Assembly (NCBI GenBank): GCA_028706835.1
Contig: JAQTVL010000198.1
Coordinates: 1-7,885, forward strand
Length of the DNA: 7,885 bases
Source of the DNA: Phycisphaerae bacterium
GTDB taxonomy: Bacteria; Planctomycetota; Phycisphaerae; JAJVII01
Reading direction: 5' to 3'
Of the stretch, positions 1-7,382 are shown piece by piece (positions within the stretch are counted from its first letter, which is position 1; each line of letters starts with the position of its first letter). The position numbers and the translations under genes are program-made. The notes beneath the pieces are model-generated. The model was not told the origin of the DNA. It searched no databases and worked only from the letters and a program-made list of their open reading frames with translations.

Positions 1-409
1 CCATTTGGACCACCGGACCCCACGCGGACCTTGCCAAAACCCTATGTTTTCGGGGCACGAAGAACAGCGGGAGTTGAACGGGATACAGGCCATGCGATCC
101 GAAATGCAGGTTTGCCTGAAGCAGGGCGGCATAGGCGGTTTCAACACTGTTCCACCCTCGGCCCTGGGAGAGAAACGGTGCTGTCACCAAATACACCACA
201 TGGCGGCATCGCAGTATTCCGTTTCGCAGCGCCGCATAGGGCTCTTGGCCTCTGGGGTAGTGGTGTTTGTCAATCCAAGGGGAATACCCGGTGCTCTCGA
301 GAGCCCGAAAGATAGGGATGGCCAGCCGATCCCGGTCCTCCGCGCAATGCGACAGGAACACGTGGTTTGTACATCGCGGTAGGTTGTGGACTAGCCAGTT
401 GCCGATCAT
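1..409 (-). CDS. TIR-domain protein, N-terminal part (gene continues past the left edge)
   Basis: I translated the minus strand from the ATG at 409-407. The frame stays open for 136 codons to the window edge, with no stop. Residues 16-95 read as a TIR domain. Strand 1 with box 1 is NHVFLSHCAED (residues 15-25, F-L-S-H then acidic). The box-2 region is PWIDKHHYPRG (44-54). Then comes VVYLVTAPFLSQGRGWNSVE (71-90), which fits the S-x(n)-W-x3-E pattern; Glu90 is the expected catalytic residue of NADase TIRs. After it, QLPLFFVP (112-119) resembles a late strand. Bacterial TIR domains cleave NAD+ or make cyclic ADP-ribose signals, often in antiphage systems such as Thoeris; that role here is inference. 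The C-terminal part is unseen, so the partner or sensor domain is unknown. The start lies 8 bases after the stop of the upstream small gene and has only a weak AGG, which suggests translational coupling. G+C is about 53% in one counted line, below the neighbouring rnfC. Confidence 0.8.
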   Translation of the reverse strand, partial: MIGNWLVHNLPRCTNHVFLSHCAEDRDRLAIPIFRALESTGYSPWIDKHHYPRGQEPYAALRNGILRCRHVVYLVTAPFLSQGRGWNSVETAYAALLQANLHFGSHGLYPVQLPLFFVPRKHRVLARSAWGPVVQM

Positions 410-417
410 TCGATGGT

Positions 418-738
418 CTACCTGTGCGGCGGGCTGAACGAGCGAAAAGGAAACCGCGGCGCCGGCTGCTGGCCGGTAATCGCCGCGATCAATTCCTCGC
501 CAAGCGCGGTCGGATGAACGAATATCTTATTCCTGATCTCCACCGCCCCGCCCTGCGCCATTTGTTCGCACGCCAACTTGATCTCCCCGAGGCTGTACTT
601 CCCATCCAAGGCCGAGTAAAGTGACTGATAAGCCAGACCGTAACCGACCCTGCGCGTCGCATCAAACTGCGGAAAGGCGGCAAGGATGTCGCGGTAGATC
701 TTATCCAGGCTGTTCAGGTATCTTTTCGTCACGGGCAT
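418..738 (-). CDS. Small conserved-looking protein of unknown function (106 aa), upstream partner of the TIR gene
   Basis: I do not recognise the family. The start is the ATG at 738-736, because a strong Shine-Dalgarno GGAGG lies 6 bases upstream of it. The frame is open much further upstream, but only as a shadow of rnfC on the opposite strand. The 106-residue product begins MPVTKRYLNSLDKIYRDI and has no signal peptide or membrane segment. Residues 48-90 (KYSLGEIKLACEQMAQ, then AVEIRNKIFVHPTALG) have an alternating helix, helix and short-hairpin look, compatible with a winged-helix-like fold. That is a weak guess. The C-terminus is short, basic and proline-containing. The gene ends 8 bases before the TIR start on the same strand, so the two are probably co-transcribed. 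A regulator, sensor or antidote for the TIR protein are all possible, and nothing in the sequence chooses between them. Confidence 0.7.
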   Translation of the reverse strand: MPVTKRYLNSLDKIYRDILAAFPQFDATRRVGYGLAYQSLYSALDGKYSLGEIKLACEQMAQGGAVEIRNKIFVHPTALGEELIAAITGQQPAPRFPFRSFSPPHR

Positions 739-772
739 TTTGCACCTCCGGGAGCCGTTGCCTTCACTAGGA

Positions 773-800
773 ATTCTACCGAGGAACAGCGGCGATTCAA
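773..800 (-). promoter_or_regulatory. Candidate sigma-70-type promoter for the small-protein/TIR unit
   Basis: Read on the minus strand, TTGAAT (800-795) and TAGAAT (778-773) are separated by 16 bases. They match the -35 and -10 consensus at 4 of 6 and 5 of 6 positions. Transcription would start near 766, leaving about 28 bases before the ATG at 738, which is enough for the GGAGG site. The rest of the 739-900 gap holds the palindrome TGCTT-TTCGC-AAGCA (801-815) and, on the plus strand, a TATGAT (831-836) that could be the -10 of rnfC without a clear -35. These are inferences from short motifs only. Confidence 0.3.
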
Positions 801-900
801 TGCTTTTCGCAAGCACAGAGCATCCGCGTGTATGATACCATGAGAACCCCGAGTGCCGCGATGCCCGATTGAGGATTCGAATACTGCTAAGGCCCCAGCG

Positions 901-2295
901 ATGCGGACGATCCAGTCGTTGTTCCATGGCGGAATCTACCTGCCGAGCGAGAAGGCGCTCACGCTTGATGCGCCGGTGCAGGCTATCGCCGATCCCCAGT
1001 TCATTTTCATCCCCATGCGGCAGCACAAGGGCGCGCCGGCTGTTCCTTGCGTCCAGCCCGGCGAACTCGTGCTCCAGGGCCAGCCGATCGGCCGGGCGGA
1101 CGGCGAGGAATCGGTGGCGGCCCATTCGCCGGTGAGCGGAAAGGTTTGCGCGATCGACGACATTCGGCTGCCCGACGGCACGCACAGCCTGGCCGCGGTC
1201 ATCGAGTCCGACCGGCGAAACGAGGCGGTCGAGCACATCAACGTCCCGCACGACCCGGCCGAGGTGAGCGAGGCGAACTTCGCCGAGCGGTTCGCCGGCT
1301 GGGGGCTGGTCCAGATGAGTTGCCGCGGCATGCCGCTGCACCGCCGGCTTCAGATCGCCCGCGACAACCAGGTCCACACCATCGTCGTCAACGCGATGGA
1401 GAGCGAGCCGTACCTCACCGCCGACCATCGCCTGACCGTCGAGCAGACGCTGCTGGTCGCGCTCGGCTTGGCGCACCTATGCAGGCTGATCGGCGCGGAT
1501 CGCGGCATCGTTGCGGTCGATCACCGCCGCCGGGAGGAGGCCGAACTGTTGGACCGCCTGCTCGTCGAGCACGGCGAGGCGCTCGGATTGACGCTCGGGG
1601 CGGAGTGCCTGGACCACCTGTATCCGCAGGGCCACGAACTGATGCTGCTCAAGACGCTGTTCGACGAAGAGGTCCCAGTCCGCCTGGACGACGGCGCCGG
1701 GGGCCTGGCGTCCGATCGCGCCGGCGTGTGCGTGCTGGGCGTCGGCACGGTGGCGGCGGCTGCGGATGCGATGCTGTTCAACCGCCCGCTGACCCACCGC
1801 GTGGTCACGGTGTCCGGCGAGGCGGTGCGAAAGCCCGGCAACTTCCTGGCCCCGGTCGGCACGCGGGTGTTCGACCTGCTGGCGCTGTGCGACGTGGAAT
1901 CGGAATACGACCGCCTGGTCGTCGGCGGCCCGATGACCGGCGTCGCCCAGCCCGACGACCAGTCCGTGCTGACCAAGCAGACCAGCGGCCTGGTGCTGTT
2001 CGGCACGGCGCTGGTGCATCAGCCGGGGCCGTGCATCCGCTGCGGCTGGTGCGTCGAGGACTGCCCCGTGGGCATCAACCCCGCGCTGCTGGCGGACCTG
2101 GCGGAGTCCGGCCAGTGGCGGCGCGGCTCGCGGTTCCACGCCGAGACGTGCATCGAGTGCAACATATGCAGTTACGTCTGCCCGTCCCGGCTGCCCGTGA
2201 TGGAGCGAATCTGCAAACTGAAACGCGCCCTGGAACGCGAGGAAGACGACGGGGCGAGTGGGAGAGTGGGCGAGGGGGCGACGAGGAGAACGTAG
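901..2295 (+). CDS. rnfC: RnfC-like subunit of a membrane electron-transport (Rnf) complex
   Basis: In the Rnf complex RnfC is the cytoplasmic subunit that exchanges electrons with NAD(H) through flavin and passes them by [4Fe-4S] clusters to the membrane part. This 464-residue protein has the family order. A barrel-sandwich N-terminus starts near FHGGIYLPSEKALT (8-21), with HSPVSGKVCAI at 75-85. The Nqo1-like centre carries NAMESEPYLTADHRL (164-178) and YPQGHE (241-246). Two Fe-S motifs follow: C378-x2-C381-x2-C384-x3-C388-P and C417-x2-C420-x2-C423-x3-C427-P. The length fits short RnfCs without the enterobacterial C-terminal repeat. The ATG at 901 was chosen because AAGG (889-892) lies 8 bases upstream and family members begin here; a GTG at 853 would add 16 unlikely residues. 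The usual glycine-rich loop (GLGGAGFPT-type) before the ESEP motif is not recognisable; residues 133-147 read GWGLVQMSCRGMPLH. The last about 15 residues are a low-complexity Gly/Arg tail. rnfD follows. Confidence 0.9.
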   Translation: MRTIQSLFHGGIYLPSEKALTLDAPVQAIADPQFIFIPMRQHKGAPAVPCVQPGELVLQGQPIGRADGEESVAAHSPVSGKVCAIDDIRLPDGTHSLAAVIESDRRNEAVEHINVPHDPAEVSEANFAERFAGWGLVQMSCRGMPLHRRLQIARDNQVHTIVVNAMESEPYLTADHRLTVEQTLLVALGLAHLCRLIGADRGIVAVDHRRREEAELLDRLLVEHGEALGLTLGAECLDHLYPQGHELMLLKTLFDEEVPVRLDDGAGGLASDRAGVCVLGVGTVAAAADAMLFNRPLTHRVVTVSGEAVRKPGNFLAPVGTRVFDLLALCDVESEYDRLVVGGPMTGVAQPDDQSVLTKQTSGLVLFGTALVHQPGPCIRCGWCVEDCPVGINPALLADLAESGQWRRGSRFHAETCIECNICSYVCPSRLPVMERICKLKRALEREEDDGASGRVGEGATRRT

Positions 2296-2383
2296 AAGGG
2301 CTGGCAGCGCCCGCGACGCCCGGCTGTCGGCTTTGCCGTTTTGCGAGTTTTCTCGGAAGAACACGGAGTCACCGAAGCAGTTG

Positions 2384-3640
2384 ATGACGGATGCACAGCA
2401 CATCGCGCCCTCCCGCAGCGTCGCCCGCCCCATGACGGTCGATCGCCCGCCGCACTGGCGGGCCAGCGAGACCGCCAGCCGGGTCTATGCGATCATCATC
2501 TACGCGACCGTGCCGGCGCTGCTGGCGGGGTTCGGGTTCTTCGGGTTTTCCGCGCTGATGGTCGTGGCCGTCTCGGTTGCGGCGACGTTTGTATTCGACT
2601 CGCTGTTCTCCTGGCTGGCCCATCGCCCGACGCTCGCCCTCCACGGCGGCCGGATGCACACCGTGCTGATGGGCCTGCTGCTGGCGATGTCTCTGCCGGC
2701 GACGGTGAACTGGCTGGTCGTCGTGCTGGCGTCCGTCGCGACGGTGGTCATCGGCAAGGGATTGCTCGGGCGCTACACGTGGCAGCCCGTGTTGCTCGGG
2801 CGGCTGATCGTGCAGGTGTTCTTCCACAGGCAACTCTCATTGCCCAACGGCCCGGTGCTTGGCCCGGAGCACCTCTGCCTCGGCCGGCTGGCAGATCCCG
2901 CGATCGTGCCGATGTATGGGTCGTGGCTGGACGCGGTGGCGCGGCGGGCGGATGCGTTCCTGCTGCCGCAGCCGCTGGCGGCGATTCGCGACCTGGTCGG
3001 CGGCCAGGCGGAGTGGGTGCAACAGGCGGTCGCCCAGGTCAGCCAGGGCGGGGCCGACGTCGGCACGCCGGCGGGGGCAGTGTTGTTCAAACTGATCTGG
3101 GCGAAGTTGCCCGCGGTGACTGACCTGCTGATCGGCGCGGTTCCCGGCGAGATCGGCGCGACCTGCTCGATCGCCCTGCTGGCCGGCGGGTTGTTCCTGC
3201 TCTACCACGGCTACATCCGTTGGCCGATGGTGCTCGCGTTCCTGTTCGCCGCGGCCGCGACGGCGGCGATCGCGCCGCTGCGGATCGGCCTGCTGGACGG
3301 CGACGGCGTGCCGGCCTGGCGGTGGTTCCCCGGCGTCCAGTTCCACAACGGCATGCCGGTCGGCCCGCTGTACGTGCTCTACCATCTGCTCAGCGGGGGC
3401 CTGTTGCTCGGCGTGTTCTTCTTCGCCGGCGACATGGTCTCCAGGCCGATGACCCGCCGCGGGCAGATTCTGTTTGCGATCGGCTGTGGCGCGGGGACGA
3501 TCCTGATCCGGCTGTACGCGTTCATCCCGGCTGCGCCGTATCTGTTCACCTCGGGCGCGACATACCTGGCGATCCTGCTGATGAACACCTTCACCCCGCT
3601 ACTGGACCGCATCTCGCAGCCGCGGGCGTTCGGGCACTGA
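2384..3640 (+). CDS. rnfD: RnfD-like (NqrB/RnfD family) integral membrane subunit
   Basis: RnfD is a polytopic inner-membrane flavoprotein of the Rnf ion-pumping complex. The 418-residue product has about nine hydrophobic segments, for example VYAIIIYATVPALLAGFGFF (34-53), a pair near 94-124 and a C-terminal bundle. Family signatures are visible: MGLLLAMSLP (96-105), GEIGATCSIALLAGGLFLL (255-273), SGGLLLGVFFFAGD (337-350) and the ending YLAILLMNTFTPLLDR (394-409) then PRAFGH. The covalent FMN is normally on a Thr in an SGAT-type motif before the GxIG segment. Here the closest match in that place is DVGTPAG (225-231), so Thr228 is my inferred attachment site. The normally conserved G-x-N-x-FNPA stretch reads LGRYTWQPVLLGR (128-140). 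I chose the ATG at 2384. Its ribosome site is weak (GGAG 15 bases away), and an ATG at 2432 is an alternative. It lies 88 bases after rnfC. No rnfG/E/A/B follows. Confidence 0.9.
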   Translation: MTDAQHIAPSRSVARPMTVDRPPHWRASETASRVYAIIIYATVPALLAGFGFFGFSALMVVAVSVAATFVFDSLFSWLAHRPTLALHGGRMHTVLMGLLLAMSLPATVNWLVVVLASVATVVIGKGLLGRYTWQPVLLGRLIVQVFFHRQLSLPNGPVLGPEHLCLGRLADPAIVPMYGSWLDAVARRADAFLLPQPLAAIRDLVGGQAEWVQQAVAQVSQGGADVGTPAGAVLFKLIWAKLPAVTDLLIGAVPGEIGATCSIALLAGGLFLLYHGYIRWPMVLAFLFAAAATAAIAPLRIGLLDGDGVPAWRWFPGVQFHNGMPVGPLYVLYHLLSGGLLLGVFFFAGDMVSRPMTRRGQILFAIGCGAGTILIRLYAFIPAAPYLFTSGATYLAILLMNTFTPLLDRISQPRAFGH

Positions 3641-3659
3641 CAAGCATCGCTACGTGACG

Positions 3660-3890
3660 CTCAGTAACCGGAGGCATTGGCGGCCTCGCATTCAACCCGC
3701 GAAGCGGGTGGCGGCATGTAGCCGCAGGTGAGCGCAGCGAACCTGCGGATGGTGGCGTCCTCTATCGGTAAGCCCCCGAATGGGGGCGAAGGCAGCGTAG
3801 GAGGCACGTGTGCGTCGCCTACGCCCCCATTCGGGGGCTCGCGACGTGTGTGGCGGTTACCGGGGGTTCCGCTGCGCTTCACCCCCGGCT
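3660..3890. repeat. Cluster of palindromic (REP-like) elements between rnfD and scpB
   Basis: The 312-base gap 3641-3952 has no credible gene and is packed with inverted repeats. ACCCGC-GAA-GCGGGT is at 3695-3709. CCGCAGGT (3722-3729) pairs with ACCTGCGG (3741-3748). A perfect 18-base pair lies at 3771-3788 and 3822-3839, each arm itself nearly self-complementary (CCCCCGAATGGGGG-like). Inside it, GCGTAGG (3795-3801) pairs with CCTACGC (3818-3824). CCGGGGGT (3860-3867) pairs with ACCCCCGG (3881-3888). GTAACC near 3664 and GGTTAC near 3855 may close the whole cluster. Such clusters are typical of dispersed intergenic repeats, and they could also end rnfD transcription. No T-run follows the hairpins, so I do not call a specific intrinsic terminator. 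Confidence 0.75.
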
Positions 3891-3952
3891 AGACGCCTTC
3901 GCCCATTTCGCGGGCTATCCTGCTCCGCCTTTATTTTCCCAGCGAAATCAGT

Positions 3953-4747
3953 ATGATCTTGCGAATTATGAGTAAGCAGAAGCAGACGAAATCGAAGCAA
4001 CAGCCCGTCGCCGAGCCGCCGACTGCGCCAGAAGCCACTGCGCCGGTTGAGGTCGAGCAGGCGGCGGTCGTGTCCGAGCCCCAGGCGGAGCCCGTTGCGG
4101 AATCTCCCGTCGCCGAGCCGGAACCGGAGCCCGCGATCGAGGAAGAGGCCGACGCCAGCGTTGTGCAGGCGGCCGAAGACGGAAAGCTGAGCGAACTGGC
4201 GGCCCGGATCGAGGCGATGCTGCTGGCCAGCGACGAGCCGTTGACGCCATCGCGGCTGAGCACGTTGGCCGGGGCCACGCGCAAGCAGACCCGCGACGCG
4301 GTGGCCGCGCTGAACGCAGCCTACGAGGCGGGCGGCCACAGCTTCCGCATCGAGGAGATCGCCGAGGGCGTCCAGATGCTCACGCTCGGCCGCTACAATG
4401 ACCTCCTCGAGCAACTGCTCGCGGTCCGCAAGGACAGCAAGCTCAGCCAGGCGGCGCTCGAGACGCTGGCGGTGGTGGCCTACAAGCAGCCGGTCACGCG
4501 GGCGGACATCGAGATCGTCCGCGGCGTGGCTTGCGGCGAGGTGCTCCGCAGCCTGATGGAAAAGCGGCTGGTGAAGATCGTCGGCCGGGCGGAAATCCTC
4601 GGCCGGCCGATGCTGTATGGCAGCACGCGGCGGTTCCTGGAGGTTTTCGGGCTGCGAGCCATCGAGGACCTGCCGAAGGCGGAGGCGCTGACCGACCCGG
4701 ACAAGAAAGACCTGGGCCCGAGAGAGGAAGTGCAAAATGCAAAATGA
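3953..4747 (+). CDS. scpB: Segregation and condensation protein B (ScpB)
   Basis: ScpB is a dimeric winged-helix (kite) subunit that binds the kleisin ScpA and the SMC ATPase to form bacterial condensin, which compacts and separates newly copied chromosomes. The core starts at KLSELAARIEAMLLASDEPL (residues 78-97) and continues to the hallmark region LSQAALETLAVVAYKQPVTR (164-183), then IVRGVACGEVLRSLMEKRL (188-206) and GRPMLYGSTRRFLEVFGL (217-234). Before the core lie about 75 residues rich in Ala, Pro, Glu and Val, a disordered-looking extension. This makes the protein (264 residues) longer than typical ScpBs of about 180-200. Neither start has a clear ribosome site. ATG at 3968 would give MSKQKQTKSKQQ and is as plausible as 3953. 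The C-terminal residues and stop fall in an AT-rich inverted repeat. No scpA lies beside it. Confidence 0.93.
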   Translation: MILRIMSKQKQTKSKQQPVAEPPTAPEATAPVEVEQAAVVSEPQAEPVAESPVAEPEPEPAIEEEADASVVQAAEDGKLSELAARIEAMLLASDEPLTPSRLSTLAGATRKQTRDAVAALNAAYEAGGHSFRIEEIAEGVQMLTLGRYNDLLEQLLAVRKDSKLSQAALETLAVVAYKQPVTRADIEIVRGVACGEVLRSLMEKRLVKIVGRAEILGRPMLYGSTRRFLEVFGLRAIEDLPKAEALTDPDKKDLGPREEVQNAK

Positions 4748-4829
4748 AAAGTGAAAAGTGCAAAATGTGAAGCGAGAAATCGTGATTCATTTGCCATTTT
4801 GCATTTTTCATTTTGCACTTTGCATTTCC
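4726..4829. repeat. AT-rich inverted repeat between scpB and argG
   Basis: The left arm (4726-4753) and right arm (4802-4829) are inverted copies matching at 25 of 28 positions. Both are built from short words of the type TGCAAAATG and GAAAAGTG, and further copies continue inward (4754-4767 and 4795-4801). The element is strikingly AT-rich compared with both flanking genes. In RNA, two of the three mismatches become G-U pairs, so the transcript could fold into a long hairpin. It supplies the last codons and the stop of scpB and ends about 20 bases before the argG ribosome site. It looks like an inserted dispersed element, not a shared promoter. Confidence 0.8.
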
Positions 4830-4856
4830 GACTCTTGATTTTGAATTGGAGAAGCC

Positions 4857-6080
<1,224 letters not shown>

Positions 6081-6086
6081 GGGAGG

Positions 6087-6121
6087 AAATGGGGGCAGAA
6101 CAACAGCTTCTGCCCCCTTTT
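6087..6121 (+). terminator. Intrinsic (rho-independent) terminator of argG
   Basis: GGGGGCAGAA (6091-6100) and TTCTGCCCCC (6108-6117) form a perfect 10-base-pair stem with a 7-base loop CAACAGC. The stem is followed by TTTT (6118-6121) and preceded by AAA (6087-6089), which can extend it. It begins 6 bases after the argG stop. Confidence 0.9.
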
Positions 6122-6184
6122 CCGATCGCCGCTTTTTCGATCCTTTGCTGTTCCGTAACAATCGACCGATCCGGGAGCAACGCG

Positions 6185-6724
6185 ATGGCAAAGAAGAAAG
6201 CGAAGAACAACAAGAAACAGAGCAAGAAGATTGTCTATCGCTCGGTTTTGAAACAGGGCACCTGGAACGTGGTAACTGGGAAACTCAAGTCCGGCCCGGG
6301 ACGGCCCGGGAAGGACAAACCCGTTTTCAGCGTGGTTGCGGAGAAGATCCCCTTCATCGCCCTAACCGAGGTCAAGAAGGACATGCTGAAGTACGGCGCT
6401 CTCACGGACGGCGTCTACTTCGCCCACGATTCCATGGGTGTTCCGCGATACGGAGGACGCGGTCAGATCTTCAAGCGACTTGCGAAGCACAGGCGAAAGC
6501 ACCCATTGGAACTCTTGTACTTCTCGTTCTACATTATCGAGGCGAAGAACCACGAGCGCGAGATCGAAACAGCAATTCTTCGCGCCGCCGGGCCACAAAT
6601 GATCCTCAATACGCGTAAGGTGAGTCAGGGGATCGACCCTGGGGATGTCCGGGACTACGAGCCCGGAACGGACTTCTACGAACGGCAGCGGATCAGGGGC
6701 AAGAAGACAAAGAAGAAGCGATAA
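6185..6724 (+). CDS. GIY-YIG nuclease-like protein (179 aa)
   Basis: The middle of the protein fits a GIY-YIG fold. GVYFAH (residues 76-81) matches GIY. RYGGRGQIFKRLAKH (88-102) matches YIG plus the following helix with the conserved Arg. YFSFYIIE (112-119) is a strand. HEREIET (123-129) supplies the metal-binding Glu, and LNTRK (141-145) the late conserved Asn. GIY-YIG enzymes cut DNA in repair, restriction and homing; which applies here cannot be told. The first 16 and last 10 residues are very rich in Lys/Arg, suggesting nucleic-acid binding. I chose the ATG at 6185 because GGGAG lies 7 bases upstream. The in-frame ATG at 6089 sits in the argG terminator and is rejected. G+C is about 47% in one counted line, well below neighbours, so recent transfer is plausible. 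It stands alone, with no methylase or intron beside it. Confidence 0.75.
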   Translation: MAKKKAKNNKKQSKKIVYRSVLKQGTWNVVTGKLKSGPGRPGKDKPVFSVVAEKIPFIALTEVKKDMLKYGALTDGVYFAHDSMGVPRYGGRGQIFKRLAKHRRKHPLELLYFSFYIIEAKNHEREIETAILRAAGPQMILNTRKVSQGIDPGDVRDYEPGTDFYERQRIRGKKTKKKR

Positions 6725-6831
6725 CCGGGCACAGGGGGTCGAAAGGGTCAGGTCGGAAAAGGGATCAGAACCCATTCTCCTCGCGTCGACCGTCTTCATC
6801 ACGTACGGCGTGTCGCCGGCGCACCCGACCT

Positions 6832-6918
6832 TGGAGTGCGGGGGCGCAGACCCCGCTTTGGCTGGGCGAGTGGCGGATTGCAGTCCAACCAAAGCGGGAG
6901 CTGCGCTCCCGCACTCCA
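6832..6918. repeat. Inverted-repeat element, 34-base arms
   Basis: The arms at 6832-6865 and 6885-6918 match in inverted orientation at 30 of 34 positions, with a 19-base spacer. Each arm begins TGGAGTGCGGG and ends CGCTTTGG-TGG on its own strand, and contains a smaller GGGxGC/GC-CCC hairpin. I remember this type of sequence as a frequent dispersed intergenic repeat in planctomycete-like genomes; that is memory and has not been searched. It lies in the 6725-7586 stretch, in which I see no gene. Confidence 0.75.
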
Positions 6919-6955
6919 CAAAAGGAAACTCCGCGTCGTTGCCTTCGCTGTCTGC

Positions 6956-7055
6956 GGGGTGCGGTGTCGCAGCCGCGTAGCGGCAAGGCGCCGCTTTGGC
7001 TGGGGCGTGAACTTGTGCCCGCCTCCAACCAGTGGCGTCTGGGCCGCCGCACCCC
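6956..7055. repeat. Diverged second copy of the same inverted-repeat family
   Basis: GGGGTGCGG (6956-6964) and CCGCTTTGGCTGGGGCG (6991-7007) form a left arm resembling that of the 6832-6918 element, interrupted by about 15 extra bases with CCGCGTAGCGG. The right arm (7023-7055, ending CCGCCGCACCCC) is its rough inverse. Both copies lie in the same orientation about 40 bases apart. Similarity is clear in CGCTTTGGCTGG but weak elsewhere. Confidence 0.5.
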
Positions 7056-7336
7056 AAGGTCCGCGGCGCGGGCGAAAGAGGCCACGGAATCCCATATAAC
7101 CGCAGCCAGTCGCGGCTGGGACGTTCCGCCGGTCGACGCCGACCTCGGCTACCGGAGCGCCGATAGAACGCGGCCAAAGCGACAGGTTGCGGTCCCGGCC
7201 GAAACCCCGGCCAGCCAACGAGTACCGAAATACACGCTGCCATAAGTGCAGTAAACAGTTTCGCAACGTCTCCGCAAACACTGGGGTTAGGCAAAAACCG
7301 CGGGCAAACGCCCTCGTTTATCGGTGCGGTCACTGT

Positions 7337-7358
7337 CGCACACTGTCGCGTGTGTGCG
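7337..7358. repeat. Short hairpin with CGCACAC arms
   Basis: CGCACAC (7337-7343) and GTGTGCG (7352-7358) pair perfectly around an 8-base loop. A direct repeat CACTGTCGC (7331-7339 and 7341-7349) overlaps it. No T-run follows, and no neighbouring gene needs a terminator here. Confidence 0.4.
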
Positions 7359-7382
7359 GATTACAGTCCCGTGCAGCGGTTC

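Noticed and set aside
352..368. CACGTG-containing site near 359 (and another near 3806) as further parS sites
   Set aside because: Only the central CACGTG is shared; the flanking bases do not match the parS palindrome.
5..382. Plus-strand ORFs over the TIR region
   Set aside because: They have no recognisable features, whereas the minus strand gives a coherent TIR domain in one open frame.
739..1476. Upstream extension of the minus-strand frame that contains the 106-aa gene (352 codons in all)
   Set aside because: Most of it lies opposite rnfC and reads as Arg/Asp/Leu-rich shadow sequence. The strong ribosome site fixes the real start at 738.
1477..2433. Long minus-strand frame opposite rnfC
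   Set aside because: It is a GC-rich antisense shadow with no family resemblance; rnfC on the plus strand has clear motifs.
6089..6184. Upstream in-frame start for the GIY-YIG-like gene, with GGAGG just before it
   Set aside because: The 32-residue extension would be translated through the argG terminator and is not lysine-rich like the rest. The ATG at 6185 has its own good ribosome site.
6362..7333. Minus-strand 323-codon frame over the GIY-YIG gene and the repeat gap
   Set aside because: Its translation consists of repeat-derived strings (such as ECGSAAPALVG) plus antisense of a real gene.
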